From Armatimonadota bacterium (GTDB lineage Bacteria > Armatimonadota > Zipacnadia > Zipacnadales > VGFC01), in NCBI GenBank assembly GCA_016869045.1, contig VGFC01000023.1:1-35560 (forward strand): DNA of 35,560 nt, read 5' to 3'. Within the stretch, counting starts at the first letter, position 1; the number at the start of each line of letters is the position of its first letter. Shown here piece by piece: positions 7,230-15,034 of this stretch. The notes below the pieces were generated by a model. That model did not search any database and was not told where the DNA came from. It saw nothing but the letters and a program-made list of their open reading frames with translations. The position numbers and the translations under genes are program-made.

Positions 7230-8602
7230 GCGTTGACGACCGGTCTGAGGATCGCCACGGCCTCCTCGCACAATCGCCGGGCGGCGCCGGTGGTGTCGCA
7301 CTCGGCGATCACGCGGATGATAGGCTCAGTGTTGCTCGGCCGGATGTGCAGCCACTGGCGCGTGTCGGGCCAGAGGACCTTCAGACCCTCGGTGAGGTCC
7401 AGCTTGTTGTCCGCATACTCGCGCCGAACAGCGGCCATCGCGTGCGGGACCCGGCTCGAGGGGCACTCGATCTTCGTCTTGTGCATGCCGCTTGGGCGGA
7501 AGCGGCGCATCCAGGCGGAGATGGTCCCATGCTCCGCGAGTCCCTGCAGTACCAGGGCCATGCCGGCCATGGCGTCGCGGCACAGATGCACCCGCGGGTA
7601 GACGACGCCACCGTTCCCCTCGCCGCCGACCACGGCTCGCTCGCGCAGCATGGTCTCCACGACGTTGATCTCGCCGACCTTGGTGCGGATGACCTGGCCC
7701 CCGTGACGGTCAGTGACCTCGTCGATCATGCGGCTTGTGGACACGTTGGTCACGATCGGTCCCGGCGTCTGGGCCGCGACCGTGTCGCAGGCGAACGCCA
7801 GCGTGAACTCCTCCCCGATGGCGCGCCCCTTCTCGGACACGATCGCCAGCCGATCCGCGTCGGCGTCCTGGGCGAAGCCTACGTCCGCGCCCGTCTCCTT
7901 CACGGCGCGGCACAAGGCCCGCAGGTTCTTGGCAATCGGCTCGGGGTCGTGAGGGAAGTCGCCGTCCGGTTTGCCGTGAATGACCTTCACCTTGCAGCCC
8001 AGCTCGCGCAGCAAGTCGGGGGCCATCACAGCGCCCGCGCCGTTGCACGTGTCCACAACGACCTTCGGCCGCCGTGCGCGGATCGCGTCCACGTCCGTGC
8101 TCTGCACGACCAGCCTGACATGTCGCTCGACGGCGTCGCTATCGGTCTCCACGGGGCTGATCTCCGACGTGCGCGCCAGCCGGAACTCGCCCTGATGGTA
8201 CACGTCGAGCAGCTCGGTCGCCTGGTACGAGTTGAGGAAGACGCCATCGGATTGCGCGAACTTCAGCGCGTTCCACTGCGCCGGGTTGTGGCTCGCGGTG
8301 ATGGCGACAGCGCCCGCAGCCTGTCGGTGTTTCACCGCGACCAGCACCGTCGGGACGGGCACCACGCCCAGGTCGATCACACGGCAGCCCGTCGCCAGCA
8401 GGCCGCCGACTACGGCCGAGCGGACCATCTCTCCTGTCTGGCGGGTATCGCGCCCGACCAGCACGACGCCGCCCTCGACGTAGCAACCGAACGCCTCCGC
8501 GAAGCCCACGACGAGCTGAGGCGTGAGCGATTCGCCCACGACCCCGCGCACGCCCGAGATGCTGACCTTCAGCGTATGAACCGGCGACCGCGCCGTTACC
8601 AT
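7226..8602 (-). CDS. Phosphoglucosamine/phosphomannomutase family, canonical active site
   Basis: A 458-aa alpha-D-phosphohexomutase, which interconverts hexose 6-phosphate and 1-phosphate via a phosphoserine. The motifs are intact: active-site loop 'ITASHNPAQWNALKF' with the phosphorylated Ser, the Mg-binding 'FAQDADADRLAIV' (DxDxDR), the sugar-specificity loop 'GGEGNGGVVYP', and the phosphate-binding 'RPSNTEPIIRVIAE' near the C-terminus. The N-terminus 'LKVSISGVRGVVGESLTP' is typical. GlmM-like activity (glucosamine-6-P to glucosamine-1-P) or a phosphomannomutase/phosphoglucomutase role are equally compatible. It starts 22 nt after a paralog that lacks the catalytic serine and overlaps the glycosyltransferase start by 4 nt, so the three are very likely co-transcribed. 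Confidence 0.92.
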   Translation of the reverse strand: MVTARSPVHTLKVSISGVRGVVGESLTPQLVVGFAEAFGCYVEGGVVLVGRDTRQTGEMVRSAVVGGLLATGCRVIDLGVVPVPTVLVAVKHRQAAGAVAITASHNPAQWNALKFAQSDGVFLNSYQATELLDVYHQGEFRLARTSEISPVETDSDAVERHVRLVVQSTDVDAIRARRPKVVVDTCNGAGAVMAPDLLRELGCKVKVIHGKPDGDFPHDPEPIAKNLRALCRAVKETGADVGFAQDADADRLAIVSEKGRAIGEEFTLAFACDTVAAQTPGPIVTNVSTSRMIDEVTDRHGGQVIRTKVGEINVVETMLRERAVVGGEGNGGVVYPRVHLCRDAMAGMALVLQGLAEHGTISAWMRRFRPSGMHKTKIECPSSRVPHAMAAVRREYADNKLDLTEGLKVLWPDTRQWLHIRPSNTEPIIRVIAECDTTGAARRLCEEAVAILRPVVNA

Positions 8603-8624
8603 GGTATGCCCTCGCGACCCCGCT

Positions 8625-9992
8625 TCACATGACCGCCCGCCGCACGCGCCAGGCGAAGCGCTCGGCCAGGTCGTTGGCGGCCTGCTGCGTCGGGCCCTCG
8701 CTGATGACGCGGATGATCGGCTCGGTGATTGAGGCCCGAACGTGCACCCACATGCCCTCGTCGATGATCTTCACGCCGTCCTCGAGATCGATGGCGCCGC
8801 CAAAGACGCCCTGCTCGGCTTCCTCGCGGATCTGCTCGACAACCGCCGAGACCTTAGCCGGCGGACACGGGATGGTGAGCTTGACCATGTGGATGCTCGG
8901 CAGTTCGGCGACAATGCTGCTCAACGGGCGGCCGACGTGAGCCATGAGTTCGAGCACGTGAGCCAGCGTCGCCAGGCTGTCGTGCGCGCAGTTGATACGC
9001 GGGAACATCACGCCTCCGCTGCCCTCGCCCGCAACGGCGGCCTCATTGCTCAGCGCGGCTTCCGCCACGAAAGACTGCCCGACCCGCGTCCGGATCACTT
9101 CCCGCCCGTGGCGCTCCGCGACCTCGTCAACGGCATGAGTAGTGGAGACATTGGTCACCACGGGCCCCGGGTCCCCCCGGCTCAGCACAGCCTCCGTCGC
9201 CAGGCAGAGGGTCAGTTCATCACCCGGCGCCTCGCCCTTCTCAGTGACCACCCCGAGGCGGTCCCCGTCGGCGTCCTGAGCGAAGCCGACATCCGCCTTA
9301 GCGGCGGCGACCAGCGCGCGCAGTTGGCCGAGGTTCTTCGGGCCGGGCGCTGGCTCGTGGGGGAAGGGCTGGTCCGTGTCGGTGTTGATCGGGACCACGC
9401 GGCAGCCCAATGACCCCAGGAAGCCGGGGGTGAAGCCCGAGCACGCTCCGTTGCAGCAATCAACCGCAACCGTGAAGGCGGCTTTGCGTATCGCCTTCGC
9501 GTCGATGTGCCGGCGCAGCACCCGGGCGTGCTCCTGTGGCAGCAGGGCTTCCGTCTCGACGGCCGGGCACACTTCCCGGTAGGGCGCCTTGTGGAACTCG
9601 CCCTGGTGGAGGATGTTCAGCAGCTCCTCGCCCTGGTTGGCGTTCAGGTAGAGGCCGTCCTGTCGCACGAACTTGAGGGCGTTCCACTCGAGGGCGTTGT
9701 GGCCGGCAGTGACCGCGATCCCGCCGCCGGCCTCGGTGGACTTGACCGCCCACTGCATCGCGGGCGTGGGACAGACGCCGAGCTCCACCACCCGACAGCC
9801 GGTGGCCAGGAGGCCCGCTGCCACACAGGAGGTCACCATCGGCCCGGAGGGCCGGGTATCGCGCGAGATCAGCACCGTCGCCGGCCCCACCAGTGTCCCG
9901 AACGCCTGCGCGAAGTTCGTGAGCAGTCGGGGATCGAGCGTCTCCCCCACGATGCCTCGAACGCCGGTGATGGAGATCTTCAGAGATGCCAT
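8625..9992 (-). CDS. Phosphohexomutase paralog lacking the catalytic serine (TAGHN)
   Basis: A 455-aa protein clearly homologous along its full length to the neighbouring canonical mutase ('LKISITGVRGIVGETLDPRL', 'GFAQDADGDRLGVV', 'GEGSGGVMFPRINCAHDSLA'). The active-site loop reads 'VTAGHNALEWNALKF', so Gly replaces the phosphorylated Ser and Ala replaces the following Pro. The C-terminal phosphate loop is 'RASITEPIIRV' rather than the canonical SNTEP. The Mg-binding DADGDR motif is kept. The even, full-length conservation argues against decay. Possible roles are a serine-independent mutase, an enzyme needing a bisphosphate activator, or a regulatory or heteromeric partner of the downstream paralog. 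It begins 12 nt after the GHMP kinase stop. Family is certain; activity unknown. Confidence 0.9.
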   Translation of the reverse strand: MASLKISITGVRGIVGETLDPRLLTNFAQAFGTLVGPATVLISRDTRPSGPMVTSCVAAGLLATGCRVVELGVCPTPAMQWAVKSTEAGGGIAVTAGHNALEWNALKFVRQDGLYLNANQGEELLNILHQGEFHKAPYREVCPAVETEALLPQEHARVLRRHIDAKAIRKAAFTVAVDCCNGACSGFTPGFLGSLGCRVVPINTDTDQPFPHEPAPGPKNLGQLRALVAAAKADVGFAQDADGDRLGVVTEKGEAPGDELTLCLATEAVLSRGDPGPVVTNVSTTHAVDEVAERHGREVIRTRVGQSFVAEAALSNEAAVAGEGSGGVMFPRINCAHDSLATLAHVLELMAHVGRPLSSIVAELPSIHMVKLTIPCPPAKVSAVVEQIREEAEQGVFGGAIDLEDGVKIIDEGMWVHVRASITEPIIRVISEGPTQQAANDLAERFAWRVRRAVM

Positions 9993-10004
9993 CAGCGGAC
10001 CCCG

Positions 10005-11102
10005 CTACTCCACAGTGACCGTCAGTCCCGGGTGAGACTCCACGATGTAGGCCTTCCCGCCTGCCGACTCGATGGCCGCCGCCACCTGCTCCTGGCGACC
10101 CGGCGCCAGCGCGAACATGCACCCGCCCCCGCCCGATCCGTTGATCTTGGCTCCGAGTGCGCCGGCGGCCAGCGCAGCCTCAACCATGCGGTCGATCTTC
10201 TCGGTGGAGATCTGGATGTTGCGCGAGAGCTGCTCGTGGTGCTCTTGCAGCAACCGGCCGATCTCGGCGACATCCGGGTCCTCGGCGCCCAGCAACCGGC
10301 GAGCCGCCACGCACAGGTCCCGGTTGATGAGGTTCCCCTCCAGCATCTCCTGACCGCGCACTTCGAGGTTGGCGAAGACGCCGCGTGCGTCCTCAACCGG
10401 GGTCTCGTGAATGCTGAACCCGTTGATCTCCTGCCTCGCGACGGCCACGGCGCGCGCCATCGCCTGCCGCGAACGGGCGAGGGTGGTGGTCGTGTCCTTG
10501 GGGGTGAGGGAATCGCCCAGGACGAAGCCCTCGAGCATCGCCGGGAGGCGCGTGCACTCGATCTCTCCCTCGGTCCTGATGTGCAGTAGCCCGCCGAGGG
10601 CCGAGGTGTAGTGGTCCATCATCCCGCCGGGCTCGTTGAACTCAATGACTTCAGCACGGTGCGCCAGCCGCGCGACCGTCACCGGATCGCGGGGGAAGGC
10701 GTCGCTCTGAGAGACCGCCAGGAAAGCGATCCAGGCATTGAGCATTGCCGACGAGCTCCCGCAACCCGCGTTGATCGGGATGTTGCCTCGCACCGTGATG
10801 TCGTAGCCGTAGCGACACCGCAGCCCCTCGCGACGCAGCACGTTCACCGCCGAGCGCAGGTAGTCCCGTCGGTGGCGGTATGTCAGCTCGTTGCCTGGGT
10901 CGATCTCGTCATGGTCGTCGATGTCAGGCAGATCGATGCGAAACAGGCTGTCCTCGCGCCGCGTGCCTGTGAAGGCGATCTCGCGCGTTACGGCGAGCGC
11001 GATCACCGGCAGACCCAGGAAGTCCTGATGCTCGCCGAAGAGGCAGAGCCTCCCCGGCGCAGAAGTCGTAAGCCGACCCGGTGGCAGCAAGAGTCGCTCC
11101 AT
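10005..11102 (-). CDS. GHMP-family sugar kinase (galactokinase-like)
   Basis: A 365-aa GHMP kinase that would phosphorylate a sugar hydroxyl, typically at C1, using ATP. Motif 1 'PGRLCLFGEHQDFLGLPVI' resembles the galactokinase signature. Motif 2 'IPINAGCGSSSAMLNAWIAF' is the ATP loop, and motif 3 'GALGAKINGSGGGGCMFALA' closes the active site. The catalytic Asp is plausibly in 'NEPGGMMDHYTSALGG'. The start could be TTG 11108 (ORF track) or ATG 11102; I prefer ATG, though no strong ribosome-binding site is visible for either. As the first gene of the mutase-mutase-glycosyltransferase run, it could supply a sugar 1-phosphate for nucleotide-sugar formation. Substrate (galactose, N-acetylhexosamine, fucose or heptose type) is undetermined. 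Confidence 0.85.
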   Translation of the reverse strand: MERLLLPPGRLTTSAPGRLCLFGEHQDFLGLPVIALAVTREIAFTGTRREDSLFRIDLPDIDDHDEIDPGNELTYRHRRDYLRSAVNVLRREGLRCRYGYDITVRGNIPINAGCGSSSAMLNAWIAFLAVSQSDAFPRDPVTVARLAHRAEVIEFNEPGGMMDHYTSALGGLLHIRTEGEIECTRLPAMLEGFVLGDSLTPKDTTTTLARSRQAMARAVAVARQEINGFSIHETPVEDARGVFANLEVRGQEMLEGNLINRDLCVAARRLLGAEDPDVAEIGRLLQEHHEQLSRNIQISTEKIDRMVEAALAAGALGAKINGSGGGGCMFALAPGRQEQVAAAIESAGGKAYIVESHPGLTVTVE

Positions 11103-11125
11103 TCGCAAGTGTCGTTGGTGACATG

Positions 11126-11146
11126 GGCGGCCCGCCCGTGGCCGCC
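11126..11146. repeat. GC-rich hairpin between DUF1385 gene and sugar kinase gene
   Basis: GGCGGCC-CGCCCGT-GGCCGCC has perfect 7-bp arms in the 48-bp gap. It may weaken read-through from the DUF1385 gene into the kinase run, but there is no T-tract. Confidence 0.5.
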
Positions 11147-11150
11147 GTTA

Positions 11151-11987
11151 CTACAACCCCTGTCGCATCAACCAGTACACCGCGAAGTCGCCGTAGTGCA
11201 TGATCGCCGTCCCGACGGCCAGCCCCAGACCTACCTGCGGGAGGCCGCGCCGCCAGAGACGCTCGATGGGCGAGTCGGGTCGAGGCGGCGTGTTGCGCCA
11301 ACGCTCGAGCAACGTCCGCCCGCTCTCGATGCCGGCGCGAAGCTGCGCGGGGGACGGCTCCTTGGTGGTGAAAACGGTCTGCACGACCCACCCGATCTGC
11401 CGCCGGAAGGTCACGCCCACAACCAGCAGGCCGAGGAGCAGCCACGGCGACATTCTCACGTCCGGCGTAAAGGCCAGTAGCAGCGGCGCGATCCCGGCCA
11501 GCAGGTTCGTGCCGCAGCGCAAGTGCTGTGGCGGCATCCTGCGCACCACGTTCTCCTCCACGCCGCCCGTCTGCTCGATAGCGTTGACGACCTTGTGCTC
11601 GGCGCCGTGGTATCCGGCAATGGGGCTCAGGCGCAGAAGCGAAAGGAACGCCAGGAAACGGACGCCGTGGACGGCGATCCGCCAGCCGACATACGGGTCC
11701 GGGTAGGCAGGGGGCTGCGTGTAGGTGTAGATCGCCACCAGCGGGACGGCCGCAATCAGCTTGCCGGCGAGGTAGACGATCGTGTAAGCCACCAGCGACG
11801 ACACCGAGAACAGCACGATGAACCCCGCCCCGGCAGCGATCAGCCCGGAGTCGGTCGCGCTGCGGACCCTCCCCGTGGATAGGAAGACCCCTCGCAGAAG
11901 GGCCAGCCCCGAGATGCGATCCGGGCGCGGCGTCTCTGTGTACTCGGGAGGGGGAGGGAGATAGGGCGCTTGTAGGACAGGTCGCAT
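11151..11987 (-). CDS. DUF1385 (YqhQ-type) membrane protein
   Basis: A 278-aa integral membrane protein of the DUF1385 family, whose biochemical role is unknown. Family hallmarks are 'PIAGYHGAEHKVVNAIE' and 'RCGTNLLAGIAPLLL', with the conserved His/Glu and Cys that suggest metal or lipid-headgroup chemistry. Hydrophobic segments are visible at about residues 45-75 ('LIAAGAGFIVLFSVSSLVAYTI'), 75-90, 165-185 and 190-210. The start ATG at 11987 gives an N-terminus of normal family length; the ORF-track starts upstream run through the divergent rpmB promoter region. A weak AGG lies 6-9 nt upstream. In other bacteria this family often neighbours ribosomal-protein or release-factor genes; here it is divergent from rpmB. 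Confidence 0.88.
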   Translation of the reverse strand: MRPVLQAPYLPPPPEYTETPRPDRISGLALLRGVFLSTGRVRSATDSGLIAAGAGFIVLFSVSSLVAYTIVYLAGKLIAAVPLVAIYTYTQPPAYPDPYVGWRIAVHGVRFLAFLSLLRLSPIAGYHGAEHKVVNAIEQTGGVEENVVRRMPPQHLRCGTNLLAGIAPLLLAFTPDVRMSPWLLLGLLVVGVTFRRQIGWVVQTVFTTKEPSPAQLRAGIESGRTLLERWRNTPPRPDSPIERLWRRGLPQVGLGLAVGTAIMHYGDFAVYWLMRQGL

Positions 11988-12027
11988 GTGCTGCCTGGTG
12001 CCGGGCGTTGCGCGGCAGCGTGCTTGC

Positions 12028-12056
12028 TTTACACGCGCGGCGCGATGTGCTATTAT
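12028..12056 (+). promoter_or_regulatory. Sigma70-like promoter for rpmB
   Basis: TTTACA (12028-12033), a 17-bp spacer and TATTAT (12051-12056) match the sigma70 -35 and -10 consensus at five of six positions each. It is the only AT-rich patch in the divergent gap. Transcription would start near 12063 and give a leader of about 138 nt before rpmB. Confidence 0.75.
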
Positions 12057-12062
12057 ACGCAC

Positions 12063-12200
12063 CCGTGGCGCGGGATGGCAAGGCTTCCGCGCCGCGGGCT
12101 CGTGTTCTACGGGACGAGCCACGATGGTGGCCCGGTGCGCGGCGGTCTGCCTCGGCAGGCGAGCGGCGGCCGACGAGCGCACCGTGAGGGAGTGTATGAG
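12063..12200 (+). other. Structured 5' leader of rpmB
   Basis: The predicted untranslated leader is rich in potential hairpins. The clearest is GGCTCGT-(10 nt)-ACGAGCC at about 12098-12121, followed by GC-rich inverted segments near 12145-12175. Autoregulatory leaders are common for ribosomal-protein genes, but I recognise no described L28 leader motif here. Confidence 0.35.
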
Positions 12201-12398
12201 ATGCCGAAGGTCTGCGAAGTCTGTGGCAAGCGCCCGGCGCGCGGCAACTGGGTGAGTTTCTCGCACCGCCGGAGCCGACGTACATGGAAGCCAAACCTGC
12301 AGAGCGTTCGCGCCGTGGTGGGCGGGCAGAACAAGCGCATCAATGCCTGCGTCTCCTGCCTGAAGGCCGGCAAGGTCACCAAGCGCCCGGTCGGGTGA
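12201..12398 (+). CDS. rpmB: Ribosomal protein L28 (bL28), zinc-binding form
   Basis: A component of the large ribosomal subunit. The 65-aa product 'MPKVCEVCGKRPARGNWVSF' onward has the L28 core 'SHRRSRRTWKPNLQSVRAVV', and keeps two Cys pairs ('CEVCGK' and 'CVSCLK'), i.e. the zinc-ribbon (C+) version rather than the cysteine-free paralog seen under zinc limitation. The ATG at 12201 follows GAGGGAG about 9 nt upstream. It is preceded by a sigma70-like promoter and a long leader, and followed by a GC-rich hairpin that could end the transcript. Confidence 0.95.
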   Translation: MPKVCEVCGKRPARGNWVSFSHRRSRRTWKPNLQSVRAVVGGQNKRINACVSCLKAGKVTKRPVG

Positions 12399-12425
12399 AC
12401 ATCGATAGAGCGAACGTCCGTGCAC

Positions 12426-12453
12426 GAGGGCCGGGCAGGAGTGCCCGGCTCTC
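12426..12453. terminator. GC-rich palindromic hairpin downstream of rpmB
   Basis: The stem GAGGGCCGGGCA / TGCCCGGCTCTC is 12 bp with one G-T pair and a GGAG loop, 28 nt after the rpmB stop. There is no T-run, only CTCTCG, so it is either a non-canonical terminator or another member of the intergenic palindrome family in this window (core GCCGGGCAGGAGTGCCCGGC). Confidence 0.5.
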
Positions 12454-12571
12454 TCGCCGTCTGCCCACCCGCGACCAGGAGGACACCCAGCAGGTCCTGC
12501 CGAACACGCGGTCCGCTTGCGGGTGTTGGCCTCGAACGAGTTGTGCGTTGGCCTTGGAACGGAGCGCCCCC

Positions 12572-13129
12572 ATGCCGATGAAGGACCCACTCGCCCGCCG
12601 CTGGCGCAAGGGCGGCCCGGGCGAACTCCGTCGCCCCGACGACGGGGCTGACCTGTCGCTGCTCGAGGACGCGCTGCAAGGCCTCCCCCGCAACGAGATG
12701 TCCGTCATCCCGGCCCTGCAGCGTGCGCAGGAAGTCTACGGCTACCTCCCCGAGAGCGTCCTGGCGCAGATCGCGGATGAGCTGCGCGTGCCCTGGGCGC
12801 GCGTGTACGGCGTGGCAACCTTCTACGCGCAGTTCCACCTGAAGCCCCGCGGCAGGCACATCGTCCTCGTCTGTCGCGGGACGGCTTGCCACGTGGGGGG
12901 CGCCTCTGAGATCTTGGGTGCTCTGGAGGAGCGACTGGGGATCAGGGAGGGGGAGACGACCCCCGACCTGATGTTCACCCTGGAGACGGTGGCGTGCCTG
13001 GGAGCGTGCGCGCTGGCGCCGGTGATAGTTGTGGGCGGCAGATACTACGGGCATCTGGACGAGGCCAAGACCCTGGCGGTCATCGACATGTACACGGACG
13101 GCAACGCCGCGCCGGAGGTCCAGCCATGA
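12572..13129 (+). CDS. NuoE-like [2Fe-2S] subunit of NAD-linked formate dehydrogenase/hydrogenase
   Basis: A 185-aa thioredoxin-fold [2Fe-2S] ferredoxin of the NuoE/HndA/HydC family, a diaphorase partner that passes electrons to or from the NuoF-like flavoprotein. The four cluster ligands are seen as 'CRGTACHVGG' and 'CLGACALAP' (C-x4-C and C-x3-C), after the helical segment 'NEMSVIPALQRAQEVYGYLPE' and the 'YGVATFYAQFHLKPRG' motif typical of the family. ATG 12572 has GGAG 8 nt upstream; the longer ORF reading back into rpmB is not used. The stop overlaps the ATG of the next gene (ATGA). The gene starts a three-gene operon with no hydrogenase or membrane complex I subunits. Confidence 0.92.
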   Translation: MPMKDPLARRWRKGGPGELRRPDDGADLSLLEDALQGLPRNEMSVIPALQRAQEVYGYLPESVLAQIADELRVPWARVYGVATFYAQFHLKPRGRHIVLVCRGTACHVGGASEILGALEERLGIREGETTPDLMFTLETVACLGACALAPVIVVGGRYYGHLDEAKTLAVIDMYTDGNAAPEVQP

Positions 13130-14988
13130 CCGGGGTGACCAGGATTCGCAGCTCTAAGGACCTGGCCCGGCTGCGCGGGACGGCCCAGGAGGCGCGTCGC
13201 AGGTACCGCAAACGGGTGACGATCTGCAATGGCACGGGCTGCCGGGCTTGTGGGGGGCTGGACGTGACAGCCGCTTTCCGGTCCGAACTTGCGCGGAAGG
13301 GCCTGACCGACGTTGTGCAGGTGATGCCGACGGGATGCCAGGGGTACTGTCAGCGCGGTCCGATCGTCGTCGTAGACCCGCCGGGCGTGTTCTACCAGCG
13401 GGTGACAGCGGAGGATGTTCCGACGGTGGTCGCGAGCACGCTGGAGGCCGACGAGGTGGTGGAGAAGCTCCTGTACACCGACCCCCTGACGGGGGAGCAC
13501 GTGCCGCTGGAGAAGGACATCCGGTTCTATGCCGGGCAGCAACGGATCGTGTTCGCCCTCAATGGTGAGATCGAGCCCAGTTCGATCGACGACTACATCG
13601 GCATGGGCGGTTACGAGGCGCTGGCCAAGGCCCTGGAGGACATGTCGCCCGAGCAGATCATCCAGGAAGTGACCGACGCCGGCCTGCGAGGCCGGGGCGG
13701 CGCAGGCTTCCCCACCGGTGTGAAGTGGCGGTTCGTGCGCGAGGCGGCGACCTTCCCGAAGTACGTCATCTGCAACGGCGACGAGGGGGACCCGGGTGCG
13801 TTTATGGACCGGAGCCTGCTGGAGGCCACGCCGCACAGCGTTCTCGAGGGCATGCTGATCGCGGGCTACGCCATGGGAGCCTCCGAGGCGTACATCTACG
13901 TGCGGGCCGAGTATCCCCTCGCGATCGAGCACGTGGGGAAGGCGTTAGCGGACGCCAGCACGCTGGGCCTGCTAGGCGAGGACATCCTCGGCACCGGCTT
14001 AAGCTTCCACGTCCACATCAAGGAGGGGGCTGGGGCATTCGTCTGCGGGGAAGAGACGGCGCTCATCACGTCCATCGAGGGGCGTCGGGGAACGCCGCGC
14101 CCGCGCCCGCCCTTCCCGGCCCAGTCGGGCCTGTTCGGCAAGCCCACCAACATCAACAATGTCGAGACCTTCGCGAACGTCCCACCCATCATCCTCAACG
14201 GGGCCGCCTGGTACGCCGGCATGGGCACGGAGAAGAGCAAGGGCACGAAGATCTTCTCCCTGACCGGCAAGGTGCAGAACAACGGCCTGGTCGAGGTGCC
14301 CATGGGCACAACGCTCCGCCAGGTGATCTTCGAGATCGGCGGCGGAATGCACGAGGGCCGGGACTTCAAGGCGGCGCAGATGGGCGGCCCGTCCGGCGGA
14401 TGTGTGCCGGCGAAGCACTTGGACCTGCCAATCGACTACGAGTCCCTGCAGAGCATCGGGGCCATCATGGGCTCCGGCGGTCTGGTCGTCATGGACGACC
14501 GCACGTGCATGGTCGACGTTGCCCGCTTCTTCCTGGCGTTCACGATGAGCGAATCGTGCGGCAAGTGCGTGCCTTGCCGCATCGGCACCAAGCAGATGCA
14601 CGACACGCTTGATGGCTTCACGCGGGGCGAGGGAAGCGTCGATGATCTGACGCAGCTCGAGGCCCTCGCCCAGAACGTGAAGCGCGGGTCGCTGTGCGGC
14701 CTCGGGCAGACCGCGCCCAATCCCGTGCTCTCGACGATCATGCACTTCCGTGAGGAGTACGAGGCCCACATCGTCGAGAAGCGCTGTCCAGCCGGTGTCT
14801 GCAAGGCTCTGCTGAGCTTCCGAATCGACTCGGAGAAGTGCGTCGGCTGCATGGCCTGCGCGAAGGTCTGCCCCGTCAACGCCATCACCGGCGAGAAGAA
14901 GCAGCCGCACACCATCGACCCCACGCTCTGCATCAAGTGCGGCCAGTGCTTCGAGAAGTGCAAGTTCGACGCGGTGCTGAGAGGCTGA
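13126..14988 (+). CDS. NuoF-like NAD/FMN-binding subunit with fused ferredoxin domains
   Basis: A 620-aa diaphorase subunit like HydB/HndC of bifurcating hydrogenases and NAD-linked formate dehydrogenases. It has an N-terminal thioredoxin-like [2Fe-2S] domain (Cys 34, 39, 71, 75), then the FMN site 'GLRGRGGAGFPTGVKW' (about 187-201). The NADH site 'CNGDEGDPGAFMDR' (about 216-229) is followed by an SLBB segment. The [4Fe-4S] domain 'SCGKCVPCRIG' lies near 480, and two [4Fe-4S] ferredoxin motifs ('CVGCMACAKVCP', 'CIKCGQCFEKC') end the protein. The chain moves electrons between NAD(H), formate and probably ferredoxin. ATG 13126 overlaps the previous stop; the ORF-track start 12994 is inside the previous gene. 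Whether it bifurcates cannot be settled from sequence alone. Confidence 0.94.
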   Translation: MTGVTRIRSSKDLARLRGTAQEARRRYRKRVTICNGTGCRACGGLDVTAAFRSELARKGLTDVVQVMPTGCQGYCQRGPIVVVDPPGVFYQRVTAEDVPTVVASTLEADEVVEKLLYTDPLTGEHVPLEKDIRFYAGQQRIVFALNGEIEPSSIDDYIGMGGYEALAKALEDMSPEQIIQEVTDAGLRGRGGAGFPTGVKWRFVREAATFPKYVICNGDEGDPGAFMDRSLLEATPHSVLEGMLIAGYAMGASEAYIYVRAEYPLAIEHVGKALADASTLGLLGEDILGTGLSFHVHIKEGAGAFVCGEETALITSIEGRRGTPRPRPPFPAQSGLFGKPTNINNVETFANVPPIILNGAAWYAGMGTEKSKGTKIFSLTGKVQNNGLVEVPMGTTLRQVIFEIGGGMHEGRDFKAAQMGGPSGGCVPAKHLDLPIDYESLQSIGAIMGSGGLVVMDDRTCMVDVARFFLAFTMSESCGKCVPCRIGTKQMHDTLDGFTRGEGSVDDLTQLEALAQNVKRGSLCGLGQTAPNPVLSTIMHFREEYEAHIVEKRCPAGVCKALLSFRIDSEKCVGCMACAKVCPVNAITGEKKQPHTIDPTLCIKCGQCFEKCKFDAVLRG

Positions 14989-15034
14989 GAACAACCCCCG
15001 CGTGGGGCGACGAACTGCCGGTTGAGGGACCCTG

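Noticed and set aside
8625-9992. Serine-less mutase as a pseudogene
   Set aside because: The frame is intact over 455 codons, the Mg and sugar-binding motifs are kept, and it is closely packed in a coupled gene run.
12063-12200. A tRNA or other known small RNA in the rpmB leader
   Set aside because: The GGCTCGT/ACGAGCC hairpin with GTTCTAC superficially recalls a T-arm, but no acceptor, D or anticodon arms can be laid out around it.
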